The notes under the pieces: generated by a model | Databases searched by the model: none | Seen by the model: only the letters and a program-made list of their open reading frames with translations | What the model was told of the DNA's origin: nothing | In this document: piece by piece, positions 45,233-55,288 of the stretch | Numbering within the stretch: position 1 is the first letter of the stretch | Layout of the letters: each line of letters begins with the position of its first letter | NCBI RefSeq assembly: GCF_030719295.1 | Contig: NZ_CP120998.1 | Location: 1 to 64,000, forward strand | DNA length: 64,000 nt | Direction: 5' to 3' | Source of the DNA: Streptomyces sp. Mut1 | GTDB taxonomy: Bacteria; Actinomycetota; Actinomycetes; Streptomycetales; Streptomycetaceae | Program-made: the position numbers and the translations under genes

Positions 45233-45972
45233 TGAGGCTCGCCGGAAAGACGGCTGTGATCACCGGGGGTTCCCGGGGGCTGGGCCGGGCGATCGCGGAG
45301 CGCTACCTGGCGGAGGGCGCGAGCGTGGTGTGCGCGGCGCGCAATCCGTACGACGTCAAGGAGGTTCTCGATCTGGCGCCCGGCCGGGGTGCGTACGTCC
45401 CGGTCGATGTCACCAGTGACGAGTCGGTCGCCGCGCTGATGGCGGAGGCCGCCGAGCGCTTCGGCGGTGTCGACATCCTGGTGGCGAACGCGGGTGTGAG
45501 CCGGGACGGCCGGGTGGACCGGCTGCCGGTCGCTGCCTGGCAGGACATGGTGTCCACCAATCTGACCGGGGTGTTCCTCTGCACCCGGGCGGCGGTTCCG
45601 TATCTGGAGCGCAGCCCGGCCGCCCGGATCGTGAATGTGTCGTCCAGCATGGCGACCCGGGTCGCGGTCGGGGCGGCAGGCTACTGCGCCACGAAGGCCG
45701 CGGTGGAGATGTTCACCCGGGTCAGCGCCATCGAGCTGGGCCCTCGCGGCATTCTGGTCAATTCTCTGGCGCCGGGCATTCTCGACGAGGGGATGGGGCG
45801 GGATCTGACCGCCAACGACAAGATCTGGTCGCGCTACCGGACGCGGCTGGCGCTCGGCCGGCCGGGCGGGGCGGACGAGGCCGCGGACGCGGCGGTGTTC
45901 CTGGCCGGTCCGGAGTCGAGCTATGTCAACGGCCACGTACTAGAGGTGAACGGAGGCCTGTTGTGGTCATGA
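45229..45972 (+). CDS. SDR oxidoreductase (3-ketoacyl reductase-like)
   Basis: Product of 246-247 aa; tandem ATGs at 45229 and 45232 follow AAGGAGG, the second better spaced. It is a classical SDR: AVITGGSRGLGRAIAERYLA (cofactor), ILVANAGVSRDG, IVNVSSSMATR and GYCATKAAVEMF (Tyr, Lys). The C-terminal VNGHVLEVNGGLLWS is typical of FabG-like enzymes. A ketone or alcohol on a CoA- or ACP-bound intermediate is the probable substrate. It overlaps the hydratase gene (ATGA). Confidence 0.9.
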   Translation: MMRLAGKTAVITGGSRGLGRAIAERYLAEGASVVCAARNPYDVKEVLDLAPGRGAYVPVDVTSDESVAALMAEAAERFGGVDILVANAGVSRDGRVDRLPVAAWQDMVSTNLTGVFLCTRAAVPYLERSPAARIVNVSSSMATRVAVGAAGYCATKAAVEMFTRVSAIELGPRGILVNSLAPGILDEGMGRDLTANDKIWSRYRTRLALGRPGGADEAADAAVFLAGPESSYVNGHVLEVNGGLLWS

Positions 45973-46765
45973 CGTCCCCGTCTGTGGTGGAGCGTCCCTC
46001 CGCGTGGCTGGAGATCGAGGGAGCGGTGGGCGTTCTGCGGCTGGGCCGGCCGCCGCTGAACGTGCTCGACCGTGCGGCGCAGTCCGCGCTGCGTTCCGCG
46101 GCCGAGGAGGCCGCGGCCGACGAGCGGGTCCGTGCGGTGGTCCTCTACGGGGGCCCCAGGGCATTTTCGGCGGGCGCGGACATCAAGGAGATGGCCGCGA
46201 TGACGCATGCCGACATGGTGCGGCACGCGGCGGTGCTCCAGGGCGCTTTCGACGCGGTGGCCGCCATCCCCAAGCCGATGGTGGCCGCGGTCAACGGGGC
46301 CGCGCTGGGCGGTGGTTGTGAGCTGGCGCTGACGGCCGACGCGCGGATCTGCGGCAGCGAGGCGGTCCTCGGGCTGCCGGAGGTGCTGCTCGGCGTCATC
46401 CCGGGGGCCGGTGGCACCCAGCGGCTGCCCCGGCTGATCGGCCCGGCCAGGGCCAAGGAGCTGATCTTCACCGGGCGTCAGGTCGGCGCGGACGAGGCGC
46501 TGAGGCTGGGGCTGGTGGATCAGGTCGTGCCGCCCGGTGAGGTCCTGGAGGCCGCGCTGCGGTGGGCGCGGCGCTTCGAGGAGGGTCCGGCGCTGGCCCT
46601 GCGTGCCGCGAAGGCGGCCATTGACGGGGGCCTGGCGACCGATCTGGGGGCCGGGCTGGCCATCGAACGGTCGGTGTTCGCCGCCCTGTTCGCCACCGAG
46701 GACCGGCTGACCGGCATGCGGCAGTTCGCCGCCGAGGGGCCGGGCCATGCGACTTTCAGCGGGAG

Positions 46766-46769
<4 letters not shown>
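45969..46769 (+). CDS. enoyl-CoA hydratase/isomerase
   Basis: I use the ATG at 45969, which overlaps the SDR stop as ATGA; a GTG at 45963 is possible. The product has 266 aa with crotonase landmarks: FSAGADIKEMA (oxyanion hole), NGAALGGGCELALTADARIC (first Glu) and LGLPEVLLGVIPGAGGTQRL (second Glu), both catalytic acids present. It adds water to, or shifts, an enoyl-CoA double bond. In paa-type routes PaaF/PaaG are such enzymes, which fits the oxygenase upstream. Confidence 0.9.
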
Positions 46770-48478
<1,709 letters not shown>

Positions 48479-48510
48479 GGCCTGTCCGGCGGATCTTCGC
48501 CGGACAGGCC
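48479..48510 (+). terminator. terminator hairpin after the coupled operon
   Basis: GGCCTGTCCGGCG pairs perfectly with CGCCGGACAGGCC around a 6-nt loop, directly after the acyl-CoA ligase stop. Its core CCTGTCCGGC recurs in the hairpin at 52627-52687. Confidence 0.75.
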
Positions 48511-48565
48511 CCGAGGGGCTGTCCGGCCGTGTCCGCACCGTCGATCACCGAGTCCCGGAGACGCC

Positions 48566-49912
48566 ATGAATCCTGTCCTCGTATCCGAGGGGCAGCGCAG
48601 ACGAGCTGTGCTGAGCAGCCTCATCGGCAACAGCATCGAGTTCTACGAGTTCCTCATCTACGGGTCGTTCTCGTCCCTGTATTTCGGCCGGCTGTTCTTT
48701 CCGTCCTTCGCTCCCACCACGGGGACGCTGCTGTCGCTGTCCACGTTCGCGGTGGCGTTCGTGGGCAGGCCGCTCGGTGCCCTGGTCTTCGGGCACTTCG
48801 GGGACCGGCTGGGCCGCAAGTCGACGCTGGTCACCACGCTCACCGTGATGGGCGGTGCGACGGTCCTGATCGGTCTGCTGCCCACGTACCGGTCGATCGG
48901 CGTCGCCGCCCCGGTCCTGCTGACGGTCCTGCGGTTCGTGCAGGGGTGTTCGCTGGGCGGGGAGTCCAGCGGCGGGTTCCTGATGGCGCTGGAGAGTGCC
49001 CAGCCGAACAGGCGGGGTTTCCTGACCGCTGTCGTCGGCACCGGCAACGCCTGGGGGCTGCTGCTGGCCAACGGTGTTCTGCTGCTCGTCACGTTGCTTC
49101 CGGAGCGGCAGGTGCTGGCGTGGGGGTGGCGGCTGCCGTTCCTCTTCAGTGCCGTGCTCGTGGCCTTCGCGCTGCGGGTGCGGCTGCGGCTCGCGGAGAC
49201 GCCCGAGTTCGAGCGGGCGAGGTCCGAGGGCGCGGTCAGGACCGTGCCGGCGTTCGCGGTGCTGTCGCGGCACGGTCTGGTCACCCTGTGCGCGTCGCTG
49301 TCGGCGCTGCCGATGTTCCTGGTCTTCTATCTCGGGTCGGTGTTCTCGCTGAAGTACGCGTCGACCATCGGGGTGAGCGGGTCGCGGATGCTGACGCTGC
49401 TCGCCGGGTCGTGCGTCTTCTTGATCTTCGCCATGCCGTTCTTCGGGCGGCTGGGTGACCGCCGCGGCCGCAAGGCGGTCTTCGTCGGCGGGATCGTCGT
49501 CATGACGGTGGCCCCGTTCGTGTGGTTCCCGCTGCTCGGCACCGGTTCGTTCCCGCTGATGGCGCTCGGTTTCCTGGCGTTGTTCGCCGGGTTCGCCGCG
49601 AACTACGGGGTGCAGGGGGCGTTCTATCCGCAGCTGTTCCCCACGACGCTGCGGTACTCGGGGATGGCCATCAGCTACAACGTGGGCGGTCTGCTCGGCG
49701 GCGCGGTCAGCCCGCTCATCGCCACGTCGCTGCTCAGCACGTACGACAGCTGGACGCCGATCGCCCTGTACATGGCGGCGGCCGGTGTGATCGGCCTGGT
49801 CGCCTCGCTGTTCCTGAGGGAGCGCCCGGCCGGTTCGCCCGTGCAGTTCAGCCCCGCGGGGGCGCCGGCCGAGGCGGCCGTGCCCTCCGATGTCGCCACC
49901 GCCCGGAGTTAG
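48566..49912 (+). CDS. MFS transporter, metabolite:H+ symporter (MHS) type
   Basis: Product of 448 aa with 12 predicted membrane helices. The start SSLIGNSIEFYEFLIYGSFS and the loop GRPLGALVFGHFGDRLGRKS are the MHS-family signature, shared with KgtP, ShiA and citrate/aromatic acid carriers. MVLRFVQGCSLGGESSGG-like and GRLGDRRGRKAVF motifs follow. These proteins usually import organic acids. Import of an aromatic or carboxylic precursor for the ligase upstream is a reasonable guess, but export cannot be excluded. Confidence 0.85.
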   Translation: MNPVLVSEGQRRRAVLSSLIGNSIEFYEFLIYGSFSSLYFGRLFFPSFAPTTGTLLSLSTFAVAFVGRPLGALVFGHFGDRLGRKSTLVTTLTVMGGATVLIGLLPTYRSIGVAAPVLLTVLRFVQGCSLGGESSGGFLMALESAQPNRRGFLTAVVGTGNAWGLLLANGVLLLVTLLPERQVLAWGWRLPFLFSAVLVAFALRVRLRLAETPEFERARSEGAVRTVPAFAVLSRHGLVTLCASLSALPMFLVFYLGSVFSLKYASTIGVSGSRMLTLLAGSCVFLIFAMPFFGRLGDRRGRKAVFVGGIVVMTVAPFVWFPLLGTGSFPLMALGFLALFAGFAANYGVQGAFYPQLFPTTLRYSGMAISYNVGGLLGGAVSPLIATSLLSTYDSWTPIALYMAAAGVIGLVASLFLRERPAGSPVQFSPAGAPAEAAVPSDVATARS

Positions 49913-49962
49913 CGGGAACCGGCGGAGGCTTCCGCGTAATTTTCCAGCAGAGGGAGTGCCCC

Positions 49963-51192
49963 ATGTCGTCCCTGTCCGTCAGCAGGTGTCCCGTTCTCGA
50001 TCCCACCGGCCGTTCGATGCACGCCGAGGCCACGGCGCTGCGTGAGGCGCCGGCGGTGCTGGTCGAGCTTCCCGGGCCCGTCCGTGCCTGGGCGGTCACC
50101 CGGTACAGCGTCATCCAGGCGCTGACCAACGATCCGCGTGTCTCGCGCGACTTGCGGCAGCACTGGCCGGGTCTGGTCCGGATGCCCGAGGGGTGGCCGC
50201 TGTCCGCCCTCGCGTTGCAGCGGAGCTTCTTCAACTTCTACGGCGACGAGCACCGCACGGCCCGGCGCCGGGTCGCGCCCACGTTCTCGCCGCGGCAGGT
50301 GGAGGCGATGCGTCCGCGGATCCGGAAGACCGCCGAGGGGCTGGTCGACGCGCTGGCCGCGCTGCCGCCGGGGGCCGTCGCCGATGTGCGCCGGGCGCTG
50401 GCGCTGCCGCTGACGCTCACGGTCATCTGCGACCTGTTCGGCGTGCCCGAGCATTTGCGCGGCGGGATCGGTACGGGGATCGACGCGGTGCTGAACTCCT
50501 CGCTGGGGCCCGAGGAGGCGCTGGCCGCCAACAACACGCTGTACGGGCGGCTCGGCGAGTTGCTGCGGTACAAGCGGGAGCATCCGGCCGACGATCTGAC
50601 GAGCGATCTGCTGCTGCCGTCCGACCCCGCCGAGGAGCCCCTGTCGGAGGATGTGCTGCTCGGCACGCTGTTCCTGATGATCGGCGCCGGTTACGAGACG
50701 ACCGTCAACCTCATCACGAGCGCCGTGCAGGCCGTGCTCGACCACCCCGGGACGCTGGACGGCATCCACGAGGGGACCATCGGCTGGCAGGACGTCATCG
50801 AGGAGACGCTGCGTCTTGAGGGCCCGATCATGCACATACCGATGCGGTGCGCGCTCGATGACATCGATCTGGGTGAGGGTGTCGTCATCCGCAAGGGCGA
50901 CGCGATCAGCGTCGCCTTCGCGGCTGCCGGGCGCGACCCGGAGCAGCATCCGCGGTGTCCGGAGCGTTTCGTTCCCACGCGGTCCGGCAAGGAGCATCTG
51001 GCGTTCGGTCATGGGCCGCACTTCTGTCTGGGCGCGCATCTCGCCCGCCTCGAAGCGGATGTGGCCCTGAGCACGCTGTTCGGCCGGCTGCCCGCTCTCG
51101 CCCCGGCGCGTCCCGGTGAGCGGCCGGCGCGCGTGGAGTCGTTCATCATCAACGGCCCTCTGGGGCTGGAGGTCGTGCCGCGCCCGGTGTGA
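49963..51192 (+). CDS. cytochrome P450 (409 aa)
   Basis: The ATG at 49963 is preceded by AGAGGGAG. All P450 landmarks are normal: the I-helix GAGYETTVNLI (acid-alcohol pair present), K-helix EETLRLEGPI, and the haem loop AFGHGPHFCLGAHLARLE with its Cys ligand. The length and lack of a membrane anchor are those of soluble Streptomyces P450s, which need separate ferredoxin and reductase, not encoded nearby. It is probably a tailoring hydroxylase of the cluster. Confidence 0.9.
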   Translation: MSSLSVSRCPVLDPTGRSMHAEATALREAPAVLVELPGPVRAWAVTRYSVIQALTNDPRVSRDLRQHWPGLVRMPEGWPLSALALQRSFFNFYGDEHRTARRRVAPTFSPRQVEAMRPRIRKTAEGLVDALAALPPGAVADVRRALALPLTLTVICDLFGVPEHLRGGIGTGIDAVLNSSLGPEEALAANNTLYGRLGELLRYKREHPADDLTSDLLLPSDPAEEPLSEDVLLGTLFLMIGAGYETTVNLITSAVQAVLDHPGTLDGIHEGTIGWQDVIEETLRLEGPIMHIPMRCALDDIDLGEGVVIRKGDAISVAFAAAGRDPEQHPRCPERFVPTRSGKEHLAFGHGPHFCLGAHLARLEADVALSTLFGRLPALAPARPGERPARVESFIINGPLGLEVVPRPV

Positions 51193-51196
51193 GCGC

Positions 51197-51244
51197 ACGG
51201 ACAGCGGCGCCCGGCGGGATTCCCCGCCGGGCGCCGCTGTCCGT
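51197..51244. terminator. bidirectional terminator between convergent genes
   Basis: ACGGACAGCGGCGCCCGGCGGG pairs with its complement around a 3-4 nt loop, 5 bp after the P450 stop and 22 bp before the end of the convergent flavoprotein gene. Confidence 0.85.
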
Positions 51245-51265
51245 GCCGTGCCGGCTGCCGGGTGG

Positions 51266-52570
51266 TCAGCCCCAGAGCGGGCCGAGCGCCGCCGGTGAGC
51301 GGTGGCGCAGGGTGTTGTCGAGGTGGACGCCGCGGGCGACCCGCTCTGCCTGGGCCCGGGTGGAGGCGATGAGGAGCGGCATCACGGAGCCGCCCTCGGG
51401 CAGGCCCGCGTAGTACAGCCCCGGCAGGCTGCCGGTCCCCGCGTGGTGCACCGGCATCCCGCTGTCGTCCAGGGCGGTGGGGGGCAGGATGCGGTAGTCG
51501 GGCACGAATCCCGTGGCCCAGACGATCGTCGTGATGTTCCGGGCGGTCAGGTCCAGCCGGTCGCCGTAGTCCGTGAACCGGGTGGGGTCGAAGGGGGGTA
51601 CGGGGGTGCGTTCGGGCACGACGAGGCCGTGCTGTTCGATCGCGGTGTCGATGGCGTGCAGGAGTTCGGTCTCGGCGCGGGCGGCGGCCCGGGCGATGGT
51701 GCGTACGTTGTCGTCGAGGAGCAGGGTGCCGCCGTGTGCGCCGCGGACGGTGCCGACGAGGGTGACGCCCTTGGCGGCCAGTACGCCGAGGCTCAGGTCG
51801 CGGCCGCCCGCCTTGCCGCTGAGCACGGACACGCCGGGGAGTACGGGTGAGTCGCCGCGCCCGCCGGACGCGGACTCCAGGTTGCCCTCCAGTGGCAGCA
51901 GTTGCAGCCAGTCCAGGACCTGGGCGCCCCGGTAGCGGCGCGGTGAGGTCTTGTGCCGGCCGACGGCGAGGTACACCTGGCGGCCGGCGTCGCTCAGGTC
52001 CTCGGCGATCTGCTGGCCGCTGTTGCCCGAGCCGACGACGAGGACCGCGCCGGGCGGCAGGGACTGGGGGTCGCGGTAGTAGCGGGTGTGCAGCTGGGTG
52101 ATCGAGGGGTCGACGCGGGCGGTCAGTTCGGGCAGGCGGGGCGAGGAGTAGCCGCCGAGGGCGGCGACGACGTTGCGGGCCTCGACGGTCTGCCCGTTGT
52201 CCAGGTGGACGCGGAAGCGGGCGTCGGGGTGGGCGGGCTCGGTGAGGGGTGCCTCGACCGACCGCACGGGGGTGTGCTCGCGTACGTCGATGCCGGTGTC
52301 GGCCACGTAGCGTCGCAGCCGGGTGGCGACCTCACGGGCCGGCATGTAGCCCTCGGGGTCGTCGCCGTCGTAGGGCATACCGGGGAAGGTGACGGTCCGG
52401 TTGGGTGTGTTGACGCGCAGGCTCTCCCAGCGTTCCCTGGCCCAGGTCTGGCCGATCTCCCCCCGCTCGAAGACCGTGGCCCGGTAGCCGAGCCGGGCGA
52501 GGGAGCCCGCGACCGAGCAGCCCTGCTGGCCCCCTCCTACGATGGCGGTCTCGACGAACTCGGTCATCAT
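51266..52570 (-). CDS. flavin-dependent monooxygenase (class B type)
   Basis: Product of 434 aa from the tandem ATG at 52570 (GGAG upstream). Two Rossmann motifs are visible: AIVGGGQQGCSVAGSLARLG for FAD and VLVVGSGNSGQQIAEDLSDA for NADPH. A W...R.N.P..tvtFPG-type segment (ERWESLRVNTPNRTVTFPGM) and a C-terminal IVWATGFVPDYR (ATG motif) complete the pattern. Class B enzymes do N-, S- or Baeyer-Villiger oxidations. An amino group on the aminohydroxybenzoate unit would be one possible substrate (inference). First of the leftward genes after the convergent terminator. Confidence 0.85.
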   Translation of the reverse strand: MMTEFVETAIVGGGQQGCSVAGSLARLGYRATVFERGEIGQTWARERWESLRVNTPNRTVTFPGMPYDGDDPEGYMPAREVATRLRRYVADTGIDVREHTPVRSVEAPLTEPAHPDARFRVHLDNGQTVEARNVVAALGGYSSPRLPELTARVDPSITQLHTRYYRDPQSLPPGAVLVVGSGNSGQQIAEDLSDAGRQVYLAVGRHKTSPRRYRGAQVLDWLQLLPLEGNLESASGGRGDSPVLPGVSVLSGKAGGRDLSLGVLAAKGVTLVGTVRGAHGGTLLLDDNVRTIARAAARAETELLHAIDTAIEQHGLVVPERTPVPPFDPTRFTDYGDRLDLTARNITTIVWATGFVPDYRILPPTALDDSGMPVHHAGTGSLPGLYYAGLPEGGSVMPLLIASTRAQAERVARGVHLDNTLRHRSPAALGPLWG

Positions 52571-52626
52571 GGCAGCGCTCCTGGTCCGCTTGTGGGAAAG
52601 GGGTTGGTCGTGACGCGGTGGTACGA

Positions 52627-52687
52627 GGGCCTGTCCGGCCATTCCCGTCTGCCCCACGGGCAGCGACGGGAATGGCCGGACAGGCCC
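52627..52687. terminator. long perfect hairpin (terminator) after the MDR gene
   Basis: GGGCCTGTCCGGCCATTCCCGTC (split here as 20 + 3) pairs perfectly with the complementary arm ending at 52687, around an inner CTGCCCCACGGGCAG stem-loop. It lies between the MDR gene and the flavoprotein gene on the same strand and should separate their transcripts. Confidence 0.75.
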
Positions 52688-52699
52688 CGGGCCCGCGGT

Positions 52700-53698
52700 T
52701 CAGGTGCCGGTTGCGTGGGCCCAGGGCAGGACGACGGTCTTGCCCGTGGCCAGGTCGGCCTCCATGCGCCGGTGGGCGGCGGCGATGTCGTCCAGGGCGA
52801 ACACGCGGTCGATGTGGGGACGGTGGATGCCCGCCTCGACGTCGTCGATGACGCGTTGCAGCGTGTCCCGGCCGCCCGCGCCCTTGAGGGTGTCGCTGTG
52901 GAAGGCGGTGAGCCTGGTCCCGGTCGGGATCATGGCGATCGGTTCGAAGTCGTGGATCAGCCAGCCGCTGAGCGAGCCCGCCACGCACACGGTCCCGCCG
53001 GGGCGCACCAGCCGCAGCGAGTCGAGCGCGGTGGCGGCCCCGACGAGGTCCAGGACGTAGTCGGGCCCTTCGGGCCACAGTGCGCGCACGGTGTCCAGGA
53101 GCGGTGCGGCGTCGTCCAGGAGTACGTGGTCGGCGCCGGCCGCTTTCAGGGCCTGGGCCTTGTCCTTGCTGCGGGTGGTGGCCGCGGTCTCGATGCCGTG
53201 GGCGGCGGCGATCTGGGTCGCGGCCAGCCCCACCGATGAGGTCGCGCCCCGGATCAGGAGCCGTCCGCCGCCGGCCGGTGCGATGCCCAGGGTGTCCAGG
53301 GCGCCGCGCGCGGTCAGGCAGGTCTCGGGGAGTGCGGCCAGCACGTCCCACGGCAGGGTGGTGGTCACCGGCATCAGCAGGTCGTTCGGCAGCAGCGCGT
53401 ACTGTGCGTAGCCGCCGTCGAAGGCCCGGCCCATCTCCCCCATCACCGCCGCGACGGTGCTGCCGGCCGGGAGCCGGGGGTCGGTGGAGTCGGCGACGGT
53501 GCCCACGCATTCGATGCCGAGGACGCGGGGGAAGGTGACGCTCGGGGAGTGCCCCTGGCGGGTTCTCAGCTCGGAGCGGTTCAGGCCCGCGCCCTCCACG
53601 CGGACCAGGCTCCAGCCGTCGCGGACCTCGGGGACCGGCAGTTCGCGGATCCGCAGGACCTCGGGGCCGCCCGGCGCGGTGCAGACCGCCGCGCGCAT
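52700..53698 (-). CDS. MDR-family NADPH:quinone reductase-like protein
   Basis: Product of 332 aa from the ATG at 53698. The GroES-like N-terminus (MRAAVCTAPGGPEVLRIREL) lacks the zinc-binding Cys/His set, so it is a zinc-free quinone reductase-type MDR. The cofactor motif reads RLLIRGATSSVGLAATQIAA, and the substrate region has VLDLVGAATALDSLRLVRPG. It may reduce an enone or quinone intermediate. It is 44 bp downstream of the aldehyde dehydrogenase gene on the same strand and probably cotranscribed. Confidence 0.85.
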   Translation of the reverse strand: MRAAVCTAPGGPEVLRIRELPVPEVRDGWSLVRVEGAGLNRSELRTRQGHSPSVTFPRVLGIECVGTVADSTDPRLPAGSTVAAVMGEMGRAFDGGYAQYALLPNDLLMPVTTTLPWDVLAALPETCLTARGALDTLGIAPAGGGRLLIRGATSSVGLAATQIAAAHGIETAATTRSKDKAQALKAAGADHVLLDDAAPLLDTVRALWPEGPDYVLDLVGAATALDSLRLVRPGGTVCVAGSLSGWLIHDFEPIAMIPTGTRLTAFHSDTLKGAGGRDTLQRVIDDVEAGIHRPHIDRVFALDDIAAAHRRMEADLATGKTVVLPWAHATGT

Positions 53699-53742
53699 CG
53701 TCGTACTCAATTCCCACCACCTTGCACGTGTGCGGATACGGG

Positions 53743-55236
53743 TCAGTCCTCGGCGACGACGTCGAGGGACGGGGCCCAGCGGGGGATCGCCTCGCGGCCG
53801 GAGGGCAGGCGCAGGCTGCGGGCGAAGCTGTATTCCTGCAGCGTCTCCAGGGCGTGTTCGCGACCGTATCCGCTGGCGCCGACACCGCCGAACGGCGTGC
53901 CGGTGAACGAGCGGTTGTAGTGGTTGACGAAGACGATGCCGGCCCGCAGCTCGCGGCTGACCCGCATGGCCCGCTCGGAGTCGCGGGTGAAGACGCCTGC
54001 GACGAGGCCGAATTCGGTGCCGTTGGCGATGCGGACGGCCTCGGCCTCGTCGCGGAAGGGGATCAGGCAGACGACGGGCCCGAAGATCTCCTCCTGGGCG
54101 ATCCGCATGCCGGGGGTGACGCCGGTGAACAGGGTCGGCGGTACGTAGAAGCCGTCGGCCAGGCCGGGGTCGGTGGGCAGGGGTGCCTGGGCGGCGATCG
54201 TGGCGCCTTCGTCGACGCCGATCTTCAGGTAGTCCAGCACGCGCTGCCGCTGTGCGGGACTCACGAGCGGGCCGACGTGGGTGTCCGCCTCGGAGCCGGC
54301 GCCGACCTTGAGCCGTGAGACGGCGGAGGCGAGGCGGCGGGCGACCTCGTCGTGCAGGTCGGCGTGGACCAGGATGCGTGAGGCGGCGGTGCAGGCCTCG
54401 CCCTGGTTGAAGTAGCCGCCCTCGACCGCCCAGGGCACGGCGGACTCCAGGTCCGCGTCGTCGAAGATCATCAGGGCGTTCTTGCCGCCGAGCTCCAGCA
54501 GGGTGGGCGTCAGGTTGTCGGCGGCCGTCCTGATCACGGCCTGGCCGGTGGTGGGCGCGCCGGTGAAGGAGATCTTGCCGACCAGTTTGTGGCCGGCCAG
54601 CTGGGCGCCGGTCGGGCCGCCGCCGGGCACGATGTGCACGACGTCGTCGGGCAGCACCGACTGGACGAGTTCGGCGATGCGCAGGACGGACAGCGGGGCC
54701 TGCTCCGGCGGCTTCATGACGACGGCGTTGCCTGCCGCGAGGGCGGGGGCGAGCTTGCCCGCCGTGTGCAGCGGGGGCCAGTTGAACGGCACGATCGCGC
54801 CCACGACGCCGAACGGCTCGCGAACCGTGACGTCGAGCATGCTGCCCGCGTCGCGGACCTGGCCGGGCATCGCCTCGCAGAGGCCGGCGAACAGCTCGAA
54901 GATGGTGACCGCGCCCTCCAGGTCGAACTGGCGTGCCTGGGAGAACGGCTTGCCGTTGTCGCTGGACTCCAGCGCGGCGATCTCGTCGGCGTGCTCGCGG
55001 ATCACCTGGGCGGCCTTCCACAGCCAGCGGCCGCGCTCGCGGGGGGTGCGGGCCGCCCACGCGTAGTGGGCTTCGTGGGCGGTCCTGACCGCCTCGTCGA
55101 CCCCGGCGGCGTCGGCGCCCTGGATGACCGCCAGGGGCCGTCCGGTCGCCGGGTCGTCCACGGTGAAGCGGTCGGCCTCGTTCTCGGACGACCAGCGGGT
55201 ACGCAGGACTTGTACGGCTTCGACGGTCGTGGACAC
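53743..55236 (-). CDS. aldehyde dehydrogenase (NAD(P)+-dependent)
   Basis: Product of 497 aa. The family landmarks are complete: IVPFNWPPLHTAGKLAPALA, KISFTGAPTTGQAV, the general base LLELGGKNALMIFD (Glu) and the nucleophile YFNQGEACTAASR (Cys). It oxidises an aldehyde to an acid through a thioester. With a GMC oxidoreductase gene just upstream, an alcohol-to-aldehyde-to-acid sequence is plausible. Alternatively it counteracts the carboxylic acid reductase encoded at the right edge. Confidence 0.9.
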   Translation of the reverse strand: MSTTVEAVQVLRTRWSSENEADRFTVDDPATGRPLAVIQGADAAGVDEAVRTAHEAHYAWAARTPRERGRWLWKAAQVIREHADEIAALESSDNGKPFSQARQFDLEGAVTIFELFAGLCEAMPGQVRDAGSMLDVTVREPFGVVGAIVPFNWPPLHTAGKLAPALAAGNAVVMKPPEQAPLSVLRIAELVQSVLPDDVVHIVPGGGPTGAQLAGHKLVGKISFTGAPTTGQAVIRTAADNLTPTLLELGGKNALMIFDDADLESAVPWAVEGGYFNQGEACTAASRILVHADLHDEVARRLASAVSRLKVGAGSEADTHVGPLVSPAQRQRVLDYLKIGVDEGATIAAQAPLPTDPGLADGFYVPPTLFTGVTPGMRIAQEEIFGPVVCLIPFRDEAEAVRIANGTEFGLVAGVFTRDSERAMRVSRELRAGIVFVNHYNRSFTGTPFGGVGASGYGREHALETLQEYSFARSLRLPSGREAIPRWAPSLDVVAED

Positions 55237-55288
55237 GGGTTCCTCCTGATCTTGCGCCGGGCGCTCCGGCTCGGGCTGGTGGCGGGTC

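Noticed and set aside
53743..55060. Minus-strand frame that would extend the MDR gene upstream by about 450 codons
   Set aside because: It runs in a wrong frame through the aldehyde dehydrogenase gene; the real MDR start is MRAAVCTAPGG at 53698.
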